This document shows, piece after piece, positions 34,515 through 45,018 of a stretch of 64,000 nucleotides of DNA. This DNA is from Prevotella sp. MA2016 (GTDB taxonomy: Bacteria > Bacteroidota > Bacteroidia > Bacteroidales > Bacteroidaceae): positions 310,001 to 374,000 of the forward strand of contig NZ_JHUW01000008.1 of the NCBI RefSeq assembly GCF_000619825.1. Reading direction: 5' to 3'. Each line of letters starts with the position of its first letter. Position 1 is the stretch's first letter. Below the pieces are notes generated by a model. It saw only the letters and a program-made list of their open reading frames with translations. It did no database searches and was not told the origin of the DNA. A program made the position numbers and the translations under genes.

Positions 34515-35142
34515 CGAACTGTGGTTTCCCGACCCTCACCTGGGCGAGGAGGATGGACTGGTGGCTGTTGGCGGCGATCTGTCAATAGACCGTCTGCTAT
34601 TGGCCTACAGCAACGGCTTTTTCCCCTGGTTTGCCTACCGCCACCAGCAGGAACCGCTATGGTACTGTCCGCTACAGCGCTTCGTCATCTTTCCTGACGA
34701 GATACACATCAGTCACTCGATGAAACAGCTCATGAAAAGACATGAGTTCGAACTGACTATCAACCAAGATTTTGAAGGTGTGATAAGAGGCTGCGCCACC
34801 GCTCAGAACCGTAATCGCGACGAGGGAGCATGGCTGGGCCCTGAGATGATAGAGGCTTATACCGAAATGCATAAACAGGGATTTGCTGCGAGCGTTGAGG
34901 TATGGGATGCCGACAAACTGGTGGGCGGACTATACGGTATATGCTTCGGACCGGTATTTTTTGGCGAAAGCATGTTCTCACTCGTTCCAAATGCATCCAA
35001 ACTGGCTCTAATACATCTGGCTCAGACATTCCAGAACCTGGGAGGCAGAATGATTGACTGTCAATTTGAAACGCCTCATCTCAAGACGATGGGAGGAAGA
35101 TATATACCCTACAAGGACTATATCAACCTCATCAAGAAGTGA
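34492..35142 (+). CDS. aat: Leucyl/phenylalanyl-tRNA-protein transferase
   Basis: A 216-residue Aat that adds Leu or Phe from tRNA to the N-terminus of proteins beginning with Arg or Lys, creating the primary N-degron that ClpS reads. Family motifs are WFPDPHLGEEDGLVAVGGDL, YSNGFFPWF, FGESMFSLVPNASKLAL and DCQFETPHLKTMGG. Its position after clpS and clpA puts the whole bacterial N-degron pathway in one operon. It overlaps clpA by 23 bp. Confidence 0.97.
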   Translation: MAVYQLDDELWFPDPHLGEEDGLVAVGGDLSIDRLLLAYSNGFFPWFAYRHQQEPLWYCPLQRFVIFPDEIHISHSMKQLMKRHEFELTINQDFEGVIRGCATAQNRNRDEGAWLGPEMIEAYTEMHKQGFAASVEVWDADKLVGGLYGICFGPVFFGESMFSLVPNASKLALIHLAQTFQNLGGRMIDCQFETPHLKTMGGRYIPYKDYINLIKK

Positions 35143-35184
35143 AAATCAGTATGACGATGTAAAAAAGTGTAAAAATACACTGTC

Positions 35185-35216
35185 TTCGCACACAATTCGG
35201 CTGTGTTCGCACACAA
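35185..35216 (+). repeat. Direct repeat TTCGCACACAA, 21-bp period
   Basis: Two exact 11-mers at 35185-35195 and 35206-35216, two helical turns apart, lie between aat and the next promoter (-33 at 35273). This arrangement suits a regulator binding the same face of the DNA. Confidence 0.6.
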
Positions 35217-35272
35217 CGGGTTGATGTATATCAAAAGAAATGCACTTTTTTGAGGAAAGTATAGGGTTATTC

Positions 35273-35303
35273 TTGCAAGATAACCAAAATCGTCGTACCT
35301 TTG
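35273..35303 (+). promoter_or_regulatory. Promoter of the C-free RNA
   Basis: -33 TTG (35273-35275) and -7 TACCTTTG (35296-35303) are 20 bp apart, then CAACG; a very good match to the Bacteroidota consensus with no protein gene downstream on this strand. Confidence 0.75.
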
Positions 35304-35308
35304 CAACG

Positions 35309-35611
35309 TCAAAAGACAAAAGTTCTTCAATAGAAAGCATAGAAATGCAATACAGAGGTATTAGTTAAGGTAATATAAAGATTGATTGATTTAGGTTTTA
35401 GTTAGAGTTAATAGTTAGTTAGAATTTGGTTTTAGGTTTATTAGTTAATTTGGAGATAGGTATTTCTAAGGTGTTAGAAAAAAGATTAGTTAGTAAGGAT
35501 AACAAAGACGCAGTGGTGACACTCCGTTTTTTCTCAGAAAAAGGTTTTTAGTTATTCATAGATTGTTGGTGCCGCCCTCGAGTCGTTGATGACCCTTGAG
35601 CGGCTTTTTTT
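35309..35611 (+). ncRNA. Predicted noncoding RNA with a C-free, UUAG-rich body (about 300 nt)
   Basis: Between a strong promoter and a strong terminator there is no long open frame. Positions 35354-35465 contain no C in 112 bases, and only one C occurs up to 35502, while G is normal. TTAG occurs 11 times in 35361-35493 (starts 35361, 35391, 35398, 35402, 35415, 35419, 35432, 35441, 35474, 35486, 35490) and once at 35548. Such RNA cannot form G-C pairs and should be single stranded up to the terminator. A 7-codon frame (MQYRGIS) lies at 35345-35368. A leader for the reverse-strand MATE gene is impossible because of strand. I know no matching RNA family. Confidence 0.6.
35571..35611 (+). terminator. 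Terminator of the C-free RNA
   Basis: GCCG (35571-35574) pairs with CGGC (35601-35604), a two-base bulge follows, and CTCGAG pairs with CTTGAG; seven T follow (35605-35611). Confidence 0.85.
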
Positions 35612-35621
35612 ATGTTCACTC

Positions 35622-35656
35622 TTTAATCTGTAATGTTTAATGCTTAATGTTTAATC
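35622..35656 (+). repeat. Five tandem heptamers (TTTAATG-like) at the MATE stop
   Basis: Units TTTAATC, TGTAATG, TTTAATG, CTTAATG, TTTAATC lie at 35622-35656 and include the stop codon of the minus-strand MATE gene. Confidence 0.75.
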
Positions 35657-37029
35657 TTCAGCTTTTCAGCCCATCCTCCTTTAAACAAGCGTACAAGGAA
35701 GATAAAGCCACGGAATGACAGTTCTATAGCCATAGCCGTCCACACGCCACGTAATCCCCACTTGGGCGCCAACGTGGCTGCCAACGACAGGCGTACTGCC
35801 CACATAGAACCCAGACTCATCACAGCAGGAATAATGGTGTCGCCAGCACCAACGAAAATACCATTGGTGACAATAGCTGCAGCAAACATAGGCTCAGCCC
35901 ATGCCTCAATACGCAGCACCTGAGCACCCAGCGCTATCACCTCATCAACAGGCGACATGATAGACATCAGCTGTGGTGCAAAAATCCACATGAGCACACC
36001 CATCAGTGTCATGACAACAATACCAAGCCCTACCGACATGCGGGCAAACGAACGGGTAAGCGACTTCTGACCAGCTCCTATACCCTGCCCCACCAGTGTG
36101 GTAGCAGCCTCAGCTATACCAAAACCTGGCATATAACAGAGACTCTCGACAGTGATGGCCAACGAATGCGCAGCAATGGCGATGGTTCCCAATGGCGCCA
36201 CAATAAGCGTACTCACCATCTGTGCTGAGCCCATCAGCAGATGCTGCAACCCCATAGGAGCACCTATCTTGAAAGCAGTACCAACGGTATCCGACTTAGG
36301 CCGGAAAGACCCCGGACGCCCCACCAAGGAAAGCATCTTCGACTTGACAAGCAGGAAATAAAGCATCAGACTGGCTGTTACCAGCATAGCCATACCCGTG
36401 CCAAGAGCGGCACCCATCACACCTAAACCCAGGATATAGATAAAAAGGTAGTTGAACACAACATCCATCACACACATGCCAATATTGAGCATGGAGGGGA
36501 TCTTCATGTTGCCCGAACATTTGAGCATGGAACCAGCTAAACCTTCCATCTGGAAGAATACACCGCAGGCACCAAATATGCCAAAGTAGAGCGATGCATC
36601 ACGGGCTATCTCTGCCGTACCTCCCATCCAAAATGGTAAGAAGGGACTAATAAGTACAGAGATCAAAGATATAAGTAACGACCATACAAGACAGCACACC
36701 AACGACTGGCGCAACACCCTACGTGCCGCCTCAAAATCGTTGGCACCAATAAAATGGGCCACCTGTACAGAAAATCCCATATTAGCCGCCGAAGCCAAAC
36801 CACCTAGCAGCCAACCAGTAGTCTCCACCAAACCGATAGAAGCTGATGCCTTGGCACCAAGATGGCCTACCATGGAGGCATCAATAAAGAACATAATGGT
36901 GGCTGAGATTTGCGCTAAAATAGAAGGAATACTCAAACTGACAATAAGCCATAGTTTCTCTCTCTGACTCATCATACGCCCTTCACGAATATATGATAGG
37001 AGCTGTTCGCTATTCTTCACCTTCTTCAT
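35644..37029 (-). CDS. MATE family efflux transporter
   Basis: A 461-residue protein with about twelve membrane helices in two similar halves. The first half begins LWLIVSLSIPSILAQISATIMFFIDASMVGHLG, the MATE family opening, and the second half has the matching QHLLMGSAQMVSTLIVAPLG and VGQGIGAGQKSLTRSF. MATE proteins export drugs or metabolites using Na+ or H+ gradients. The substrate is unknown. The gene is monocistronic, with tRNA-Val upstream on the same strand and a terminator between them. Confidence 0.92.
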   Translation of the reverse strand: MKKVKNSEQLLSYIREGRMMSQREKLWLIVSLSIPSILAQISATIMFFIDASMVGHLGAKASASIGLVETTGWLLGGLASAANMGFSVQVAHFIGANDFEAARRVLRQSLVCCLVWSLLISLISVLISPFLPFWMGGTAEIARDASLYFGIFGACGVFFQMEGLAGSMLKCSGNMKIPSMLNIGMCVMDVVFNYLFIYILGLGVMGAALGTGMAMLVTASLMLYFLLVKSKMLSLVGRPGSFRPKSDTVGTAFKIGAPMGLQHLLMGSAQMVSTLIVAPLGTIAIAAHSLAITVESLCYMPGFGIAEAATTLVGQGIGAGQKSLTRSFARMSVGLGIVVMTLMGVLMWIFAPQLMSIMSPVDEVIALGAQVLRIEAWAEPMFAAAIVTNGIFVGAGDTIIPAVMSLGSMWAVRLSLAATLAPKWGLRGVWTAMAIELSFRGFIFLVRLFKGGWAEKLKIKH

Positions 37030-37043
37030 GCGCTAGTTTTATT

Positions 37044-37080
37044 GAAAAGAAAAAGGATGTGACTTAAAAAATCACATCCT
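37044..37080 (-). terminator. Terminator of tRNA-Val (minus strand)
   Basis: AGGATGTGA (37072-37080, read on the minus strand) pairs with TCACATCCT (37062-37054) over a 9-base loop. On the minus strand TTTTCTTTTC follows the stem. Confidence 0.85.
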
Positions 37081-37093
37081 CATTTTGTTTTAG

Positions 37094-37168
37094 TGGGCGT
37101 TGACGGATTCGAACCGCCGACCCTCTGCTTGTAAGGCAGATGCTCTAAACCAGCTGAGCTAAACGCCC
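37094..37168 (-). tRNA. tRNA-Val (anticodon TAC), second copy
   Basis: A 75-nt tRNA identical base for base to that at 12988-13062 but on the other strand; the anticodon TAC lies in the loop CTTACAA. CCA is not encoded. Its -7 box is at 37196-37189. Confidence 0.97.
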
Positions 37169-37188
37169 TCATTTCTTGTAAGCGGGTG

Positions 37189-37196
37189 CAAAGGTA
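37189..37196 (-). promoter_or_regulatory. -7 box of the second tRNA-Val
   Basis: TACCTTTG then CACCCGC on the minus strand, the same extended box as the other two tRNA genes. Confidence 0.65.
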
Positions 37197-37263
37197 AGAA
37201 GATTTTTTGAGAACGCTGCAAGTTTCTTCAAAAAACTATCAAAATTTAACTCTTATTCACACT

Positions 37264-39105
37264 TCAGCCTAACAAACGCTCAATATCGCCCTGTGGAAGG
37301 ATACAAAGTATGGCTTTTCCATCAGGTGTGTAGTTGACATTCGAGCACGAGAAAAGATCGTTGATAATACTCTCTATCTCGTCATTAGTGAGCAACTGTC
37401 CATAGGGAATGGCTGCACGCTGGGCCAACCTTAAAGCCAATGAGGACTGAATGGATACCAACGTGTCGGCTGCATTGGCAGATGAAATCATATCGTGCAA
37501 CAAGTTTTGTGGATTAACCCCTTCCAAACCTGCCGGGATACCATTCACGGCATAAGTATTACCACCCAGATCGCTGAGATCGAAACCATAAGCCATCAGT
37601 TCTGGCAACAGTTGCTGCATGTTCACAGCCTCTGATGGGGAGAGCGTAATGGTTTCTGGGAACAACAGTTTCTGAGTACTGATAACATGACCATCATGCT
37701 CCTTCAGATAACGGTCGTAGAGCACACGCACACTGGCACGATGCTGGTCGATAATCATCAAGCCCGACTTAACGGCCGTCATGAGATATTTTCCTTTATA
37801 CTGATAGTGGGCAGGCGATTTCTCCGACAGAATCTCACTAGCCGTCTGAGGCTCTACAATGTTATCATCGTCGAACAGTGAAGGCTGCTGGGGGAAAGAA
37901 TCTTGGGGAAAAGAATCTTGTTTCAAACCCTCATACAGACTCTCCCACTGGTTGGGCGTATTACTACTATGCCCACCACTACTCTGCTTGAAGGGATTGT
38001 AATCGGGGTTATAGTTAACCTTTGGCGCAGTGTAGCTGCTCTCCTGTAGCATGTCTTGATTGAATACAGGAATATCAGGCTGCCCTTGGGTATCAAAATC
38101 TATCGATGGCACCTCACAATACTTGCCGATACCATCACGCACAGCGGCAGACAGAATCTGCCAGATGGCCTGTTCATTCTCAAACTTTATCTCTGTCTTG
38201 GTAGGATGGATATTCACATCAATCTCGCCAGGCGCCACTTCCAGATACAAGAAATAAGGTATAGCCATACCTTCTGGCACCAAACGGTCATAGGCTTTCA
38301 TCACAGCCTTATGAAAATAAGGATGCTTCATAAATCTACCATTGACAAAGAAATAGTCGCAACCACTCTTCTTACGGGCAGCCTCTGGCTTACCCACAAA
38401 TCCCGTTACAGTACACATGGCTGTGTGAACCTCGACAGGCACCAGATCCTGGTTATACTGCTTACCAAACACATCGGCAATACGCTGACGTACTGACCCG
38501 GCACGCAGATTGAGCATCTCTACGCCGTTATGATGCAGTGTAAAGTGGATGGCAGGATAGACAAGCACAATACGTTCAAAAGCAGTCAGGATGTTATTCA
38601 GCTCAGTAGCATTGGTCTTCAGGAACTTACGACGGGCAGGCACGTTGAAAAACAAGTTGTCAACCTTAAAGTTACTACCTACCGGACATGACACGGGTTC
38701 CTGTCCAACTACCTTCGAACCAGCAATAGATATTTTGGTACCAATCTCATCTTCTTGACGACGCGTCTGCAACTCTACCTGTGCTACAGCAGCTATCGAA
38801 GCCAATGCCTCACCACGGAAACCCATCGTATTCAAGGCAAACAGATCATCTGCCTGGAGAATCTTTGAGGTGGCATGACGCTCAAACGACAAACGAGCAT
38901 CTGTCTCGCTCATGCCTTTACCATCATCGATAACTTGAATGGATGTACGACCTGCATCCACCACAATAACGTGAATGGTAGCAGCACCAGCATCAACAGA
39001 ATTCTCTACCAGCTCCTTGATGACAGAAGCCGGACGCTGTATCACCTCACCAGCTGCTATCTGGTTGGCAACACTATCTGGAAGAAGATGTATTAAGTCA
39101 CTCAT
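37264..39105 (-). CDS. mutL: DNA mismatch repair protein MutL
   Basis: A 613-residue MutL with the N-terminal GHKL ATPase: [11 protein letters not shown] at 31-41, VIDDGKGM, and [10 protein letters not shown] near 95. The middle part (about 340-430) is a Ser/Pro/Gln-rich linker. The C-terminal domain lacks the usual endonuclease motif DQHA(X)2E(X)4E: here it reads [12 protein letters not shown] at about residue 450. The Cys-Pro-His metal motif is replaced by TPDGKA near 590. So it probably works as a matchmaker ATPase without nicking, or uses altered residues. It overlaps the OstA-like gene by four bases. Confidence 0.95.
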   Translation of the reverse strand: MSDLIHLLPDSVANQIAAGEVIQRPASVIKELVENSVDAGAATIHVIVVDAGRTSIQVIDDGKGMSETDARLSFERHATSKILQADDLFALNTMGFRGEALASIAAVAQVELQTRRQEDEIGTKISIAGSKVVGQEPVSCPVGSNFKVDNLFFNVPARRKFLKTNATELNNILTAFERIVLVYPAIHFTLHHNGVEMLNLRAGSVRQRIADVFGKQYNQDLVPVEVHTAMCTVTGFVGKPEAARKKSGCDYFFVNGRFMKHPYFHKAVMKAYDRLVPEGMAIPYFLYLEVAPGEIDVNIHPTKTEIKFENEQAIWQILSAAVRDGIGKYCEVPSIDFDTQGQPDIPVFNQDMLQESSYTAPKVNYNPDYNPFKQSSGGHSSNTPNQWESLYEGLKQDSFPQDSFPQQPSLFDDDNIVEPQTASEILSEKSPAHYQYKGKYLMTAVKSGLMIIDQHRASVRVLYDRYLKEHDGHVISTQKLLFPETITLSPSEAVNMQQLLPELMAYGFDLSDLGGNTYAVNGIPAGLEGVNPQNLLHDMISSANAADTLVSIQSSLALRLAQRAAIPYGQLLTNDEIESIINDLFSCSNVNYTPDGKAILCILPQGDIERLLG

Positions 39106-40685
39106 TGTTTTTTAGAACGCCAAATAAAAATATCGTAGCGATCGCGTGGGCGCACATAATCGTACCAGGCAAAACCTGGCAGATGTTTCCTTTCAAGGGG
39201 TATCTGGTTGAGCGGATACATCGTACCGCTACTTTTAGGAGTCCACACTTTCTGCAGTTTGCGATCTTTCAGGAACATGCGCAATTCGGCTGTTTCCTGA
39301 TAATTATAGATGATGGCCACACTGTCGCCTTCCTCAAAATAATAGCCTATGAGCACATTGCCCTTAGCCTGAGTCTCACGGATAGCACCATCCAGGAAAT
39401 AGGCAAACATCTCTTTCGACGAAACCTGATTAAACAAGGTGGAGTCACTGCGCAACTGCTGAATAGAGAAACAATTGTTGATGACATGGGCATGATCGAT
39501 AAGTGAGTCTTTCATAAACACCTCGATACGATCACCCACCAACTGTTGGTTATTGTTCCACACAATAGGATCGTGATAGAGCGTCATGCATGAGTCGAGC
39601 GAGTTATAGATAAGTGAGTCGCAAACAGCCTGCACATCGGTGCGATAAGCACGTACATGATGGAAAGCAAAGATTTTACGATACACTGAGTCGGTCTCTA
39701 TATTATATGTCACAACCTTAAAGGTGTCGGCATGCATATAGAGCGAGTCGCCTTGCGAATAATCGATAGCCACTGCACTGTCAGTACACAGCGCAAATCC
39801 TGTGTGCTCATAATACTCGCCGTAATTGCCTGTGAGCTTATTCTTGTTGACAGAATCAACATACACCACATTTCTGAAGGCCTGACTGAAACCTTCTTTT
39901 GAATCATAGTACACGCTGTCGCCCACCAGCATCTTACCCTGATTTGAGAGCACAGATCGGTTCATCAGGCGCGCACGGTCGTTCTTTGTATCGTAGTAAC
40001 CTTGTTCTGAATAGATATGACTATCGCCCGAGGTAATGTTCGAAGGGCCCACGATATGCGCCATAGAGAGGCGCGTGTCGTAATAAAGGGTGTCGGTAGT
40101 AAGGAAGAACTTTGGACTCTTCATCTTCACATCATAGTTGAATACCGACATTTTACTTTTCGTATTATATTCACCCCAGTCTGAGGTCAAGGTAGTCTTA
40201 CCATCAACCATCTTTCCGCCCTCAAAGAAATAAGCATTATCATAAAGACGGTCGAAATCAAGACTATCGGTATAGAGTGTGGTCTTCTTATGCTTGAGCA
40301 CTACATTATAACGGGCACGGGCCATTTGCTCGTTACCATCGTAAAAGGCATAGTCGCTAAACAGTGAGAGGGTATCACCTTGATACATCTTCACGTGTCC
40401 AAAAGCCTCAAACGAATTGCTGCCCTCATAGAAATAAGCACTGTCGCAATAGAGGCGGGCTCCCTGATGAGTAAAGTGAACCTTACCATTCAGGATAGAG
40501 GCATCGGCATTCTTCGCCTGGTCGTAGTGCAGCACATCGGCATGCACCAGATACACACGCGAATCCTTCACCTGTGCTTTACGAGCAGCCACAGGACGAC
40601 GACGTTGCTGCTTTTTCTGTGCAAAAGCAGACATCAGACCCACTAAGAGAGTCAGCGATAATGCAATGACAAACGATTTTCTCAC
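39102..40685 (-). CDS. OstA-like (LptA/LptD N-terminal domain) protein
   Basis: A 527-residue exported protein: signal peptide 1-22 (cleavage after AFA), a basic QRRRP stretch, then repeated beta-strand units such as [44 protein letters not shown] and [25 protein letters not shown]. These are OstA/beta-jellyroll repeats like those of LptA and the N-terminus of LptD, which carry lipopolysaccharide across the periplasm. Bacteroidota have long versions of this kind. It is chained by ATGA overlaps to surA upstream and mutL downstream. Confidence 0.88.
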   Translation of the reverse strand: MRKSFVIALSLTLLVGLMSAFAQKKQQRRRPVAARKAQVKDSRVYLVHADVLHYDQAKNADASILNGKVHFTHQGARLYCDSAYFYEGSNSFEAFGHVKMYQGDTLSLFSDYAFYDGNEQMARARYNVVLKHKKTTLYTDSLDFDRLYDNAYFFEGGKMVDGKTTLTSDWGEYNTKSKMSVFNYDVKMKSPKFFLTTDTLYYDTRLSMAHIVGPSNITSGDSHIYSEQGYYDTKNDRARLMNRSVLSNQGKMLVGDSVYYDSKEGFSQAFRNVVYVDSVNKNKLTGNYGEYYEHTGFALCTDSAVAIDYSQGDSLYMHADTFKVVTYNIETDSVYRKIFAFHHVRAYRTDVQAVCDSLIYNSLDSCMTLYHDPIVWNNNQQLVGDRIEVFMKDSLIDHAHVINNCFSIQQLRSDSTLFNQVSSKEMFAYFLDGAIRETQAKGNVLIGYYFEEGDSVAIIYNYQETAELRMFLKDRKLQKVWTPKSSGTMYPLNQIPLERKHLPGFAWYDYVRPRDRYDIFIWRSKKQ

Positions 40686-42061
40686 TTAATCCAACCTTCG
40701 TATTCAAATGTACAATCCTTATAATCGTCGTTCAAACGGGTATAGGTACTCTTAATTTTATCTACTACCCACTGATGGATACGCTCTTCGCGACGCTTGT
40801 TAAGCACCACATCTTTCATGATCTGGAAATCCTCTGTTACAGAAGCTCTGTGACCATCAGTACGACTCTTCAACTTTGCAATCACGCATACGGTCTTACC
40901 ACGCTGGTTAATCATCTGGAAGGCATGCGAGATCTCACCTACCTTCAGTGTGTCAACAGCCTTGGCTATCTCTGCTGGCAGGTCTTGCATACGGAACTTC
41001 GACGATGTCTTACCAGTACGCATCTGGTCGGTACTCAACAAGCCTTTGGCATTACGGGTGTCCTTATCATCAGAGATGAGTGAGGCAGCATCCTCAAAGC
41101 TGAACTTCTCGGCACGGATATCAGCCGCAATAGAGTCCAGACGACCGATAGCACGATCCACCGCATCCTGAGATACAACAGGCTTACGCAGGATATGGCG
41201 CACGTTAACCTTGTCGCCACGCTTCTCGATCAACTGAATAATATGGAAACCAAACTCCGACTCTACAATCTTCGACACCTTTTTGGGGTCAGTCAGATTG
41301 AATGCCACAGCCGCAAAGGCAGGATCAAGCGTTCCACGACCCATCAGACCGAGCTCACCACCACGACGGGCCGAACCGGGGTCTTCTGAGTACAACTGGG
41401 CCAGAGTCTGGAAACGTGTCTCACCTTTATTCACGCGCTCTGTATAGTTACGCAACTCTTCTTTTACACGGTTCAACTCTTCCTGCTCGATTTTTGGAGT
41501 CAACTGCACAATCTGCACCTCTACTTCTGTAGGTACAAAAGGCAGACTATCCTGCGGAAGAGCACTGAAATAACGACGCACCTCGGCAGGTGTTACAGAA
41601 ATATCCTCAACAAGACTCTGCTTCATCTTCTGCACCATCTGACGATCTTTCATCTCCTCGCGCAGATCAGCACGAATCTGGGTCAGATTCTGATGTTTGT
41701 ATTCCTCCAGGCGCTCACGCGAACCATCTACCATCTCGAGCCAGTAGGCAATCTGCTGCTCTACCTCCTGTGCCACGTCGGCATCGGTAACTTCGATACT
41801 GTCTATTTGCGCTTGATGCTTGAACAATTTCTGAACGGCAATCTGCTCTGGTATGGTGCAGTCGGGATTACCACTCCATTTCACACCTTCCATGGCCGAC
41901 TGCATGCGCAGCGCTTCAACATCCGAACGCAGGATGGCTTCATCACCAACCACCCATACCACCTCATCAACGATGGTACCAATAGAATCCTTCTTCTGGG
42001 CAGTTGCTATCAAAGGCAAAGCCAGAAGGGCCAGTGTCATAACTTTCTTTATACTACTCAT
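40682..42061 (-). CDS. surA: SurA-type periplasmic peptidylprolyl isomerase
   Basis: A 459-residue chaperone: signal peptide (ends ATAQ at residue 22), an N-terminal helical domain starting TIVDEVVWVVGDEAILRSDVEAL, as in SurA, and two parvulin domains. The first has YSEDPGSARRGGELGLMGRGTLDP and FGFHIIQL (about 220-275), the second VNVRHILRKP to TDQMRTG-like residues (about 280-370). It helps outer membrane proteins fold. It lies between a second PpiC-type gene and the OstA-like gene with 4-bp overlaps on both sides, so an envelope assembly unit is translated together. Confidence 0.93.
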   Translation of the reverse strand: MSSIKKVMTLALLALPLIATAQKKDSIGTIVDEVVWVVGDEAILRSDVEALRMQSAMEGVKWSGNPDCTIPEQIAVQKLFKHQAQIDSIEVTDADVAQEVEQQIAYWLEMVDGSRERLEEYKHQNLTQIRADLREEMKDRQMVQKMKQSLVEDISVTPAEVRRYFSALPQDSLPFVPTEVEVQIVQLTPKIEQEELNRVKEELRNYTERVNKGETRFQTLAQLYSEDPGSARRGGELGLMGRGTLDPAFAAVAFNLTDPKKVSKIVESEFGFHIIQLIEKRGDKVNVRHILRKPVVSQDAVDRAIGRLDSIAADIRAEKFSFEDAASLISDDKDTRNAKGLLSTDQMRTGKTSSKFRMQDLPAEIAKAVDTLKVGEISHAFQMINQRGKTVCVIAKLKSRTDGHRASVTEDFQIMKDVVLNKRREERIHQWVVDKIKSTYTRLNDDYKDCTFEYEGWIK

Positions 42062-43496
42062 AGATGCTTATTTACTGATTTTAATACTTCTTGATTCACC
42101 TCTACCTGATAACGGTTTCGCAATGATTCCACCCATTCCGACTCCAGATAGTCCTGCAGATCTTCTATCACCTGTTGGCGCACATCCAGATAACTGTCCG
42201 GACGCTTCAGTTTTTTTCCAAGCACCGCCTCGAAAGGATAACTAGCTTCCTTAACCGAAGTAGAATTACCAGTCTTAAAAACCAGTCTATCCACGGTCTC
42301 ATTATCCCCAAGCTTAAACAGTCCCATCTCTGCTTTCACACGGATCACAGAGTCTGAATTGAAGGTGGTGCGCAGAGCCTCTGTCCATTCTTCAAAGGGC
42401 AGCTTCTTCACACATTTTTTTACTGCCTTCAGGTCTTTTTTGTCTTTTACATGATAGGCCATACCTCTATAACGAGGTTCCTTCCATGTATAATTCTTCT
42501 TATGGGTATCGAACCAGGCCTTCTGTGCAATCTCGTCATTCTGGGCCTTATTCCATACCTCACGACTGCTGATTTCATAGAGCAACAGTCCATCGTGGTA
42601 TTCTTTGAACAGATACTTCAGCGAGCTATTCACAGCTGCTACTGAGTCGGCTTGCTGCTGCATCACCTGTGCAGCATTCATCTTACCTGCCGAGGCTTCT
42701 ACCTTGCCATGTAACTTCATCTCAGCTATCTCATGGCGGATACCACTACGCTCCAACTGGGATACTAGGGTTTGCCGCAACGCATCGAAAGACTCCAGCG
42801 GTTTACGTTCCTTCATCAAGATGATGTGATAGCCTAATGGACTCAGAAATGGTTCACTCAACTGACCGGGTGCCAGCGAATAGGCCACATCTTCAAACTC
42901 TTTCATGGCCTGACCAGGCGCTATCCATGGCAACTCGCCACCTCTGATAGCCGAACCTTTATCGTCAGACACTTGCTTGGCTAACTCGGCGAAGTCGGCA
43001 CCAGCCTTCAAGGCACGATACACAGAGTCTATACGCTGATGTATTTTCTCCTGTTGCTGTCTGGTGGCTTGTGTTGACAATCTCAACAAAATATGTGCTG
43101 GACGCACCAAACCTTTCTGACCGATCATCGTTTTGGTGCGCTCATACATCCTACGTGCCTCTGCCAATACCTCAGCATCTGTAACCATCGTCGGACGCAC
43201 CTGCTGGTCGCGATACATCTTATATTCCTGCTGGAACGACGATAGCGTGTCAAGTCTCGCATCGAGCGCAGCAGCCACCTTCAGCTTATAATTTATAAAT
43301 AAGGTGAGATACTCATCCACCGACAACTTGTCGATAACGCCCTCACCATTATTCTTATTGTACGAATATTCGAACTCAGAACGAGGTACAGCCACCCCGT
43401 TGATAATCATCACAACAGGGTCGGCTGCCTGTGCCAATGTTTGCTGCGAAAAAATCGCAGCAAACAAGGAAAGGGCTATGGTGAGCTTTCTCATCA

Positions 43497-43497
<1 letters not shown>
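42058..43497 (-). CDS. Second parvulin-type peptidylprolyl isomerase
   Basis: A 479-residue exported protein (signal ends about residue 24, TLAQA) with a SurA-like N-terminus (VVMIINGVAVPRSEFEYSY) and one well-formed parvulin domain: RPAHILLRLST, VSDDKGSAIRGGELPWI, and LGYHIILMKE (about 135-235). The long C-terminal part includes a second, degraded parvulin-like segment (YRGMAYHVKDKKDLKAV). It is likely a periplasmic chaperone. The start overlaps the guaB stop as TAATG; an ATG one codon later (43494) is equally possible. Confidence 0.9.
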
Positions 43498-44990
<1,493 letters not shown>

Positions 44991-45018
44991 CTATTAATTC
45001 TTCAAATATTCAATCTCT

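Noticed and set aside
35345..35368. Seven-codon frame MQYRGIS in the C-free RNA as a leader peptide gene
   Set aside because: It has no repeated codon typical of attenuation and no downstream gene on the same strand; kept only as a remark in the RNA entry.
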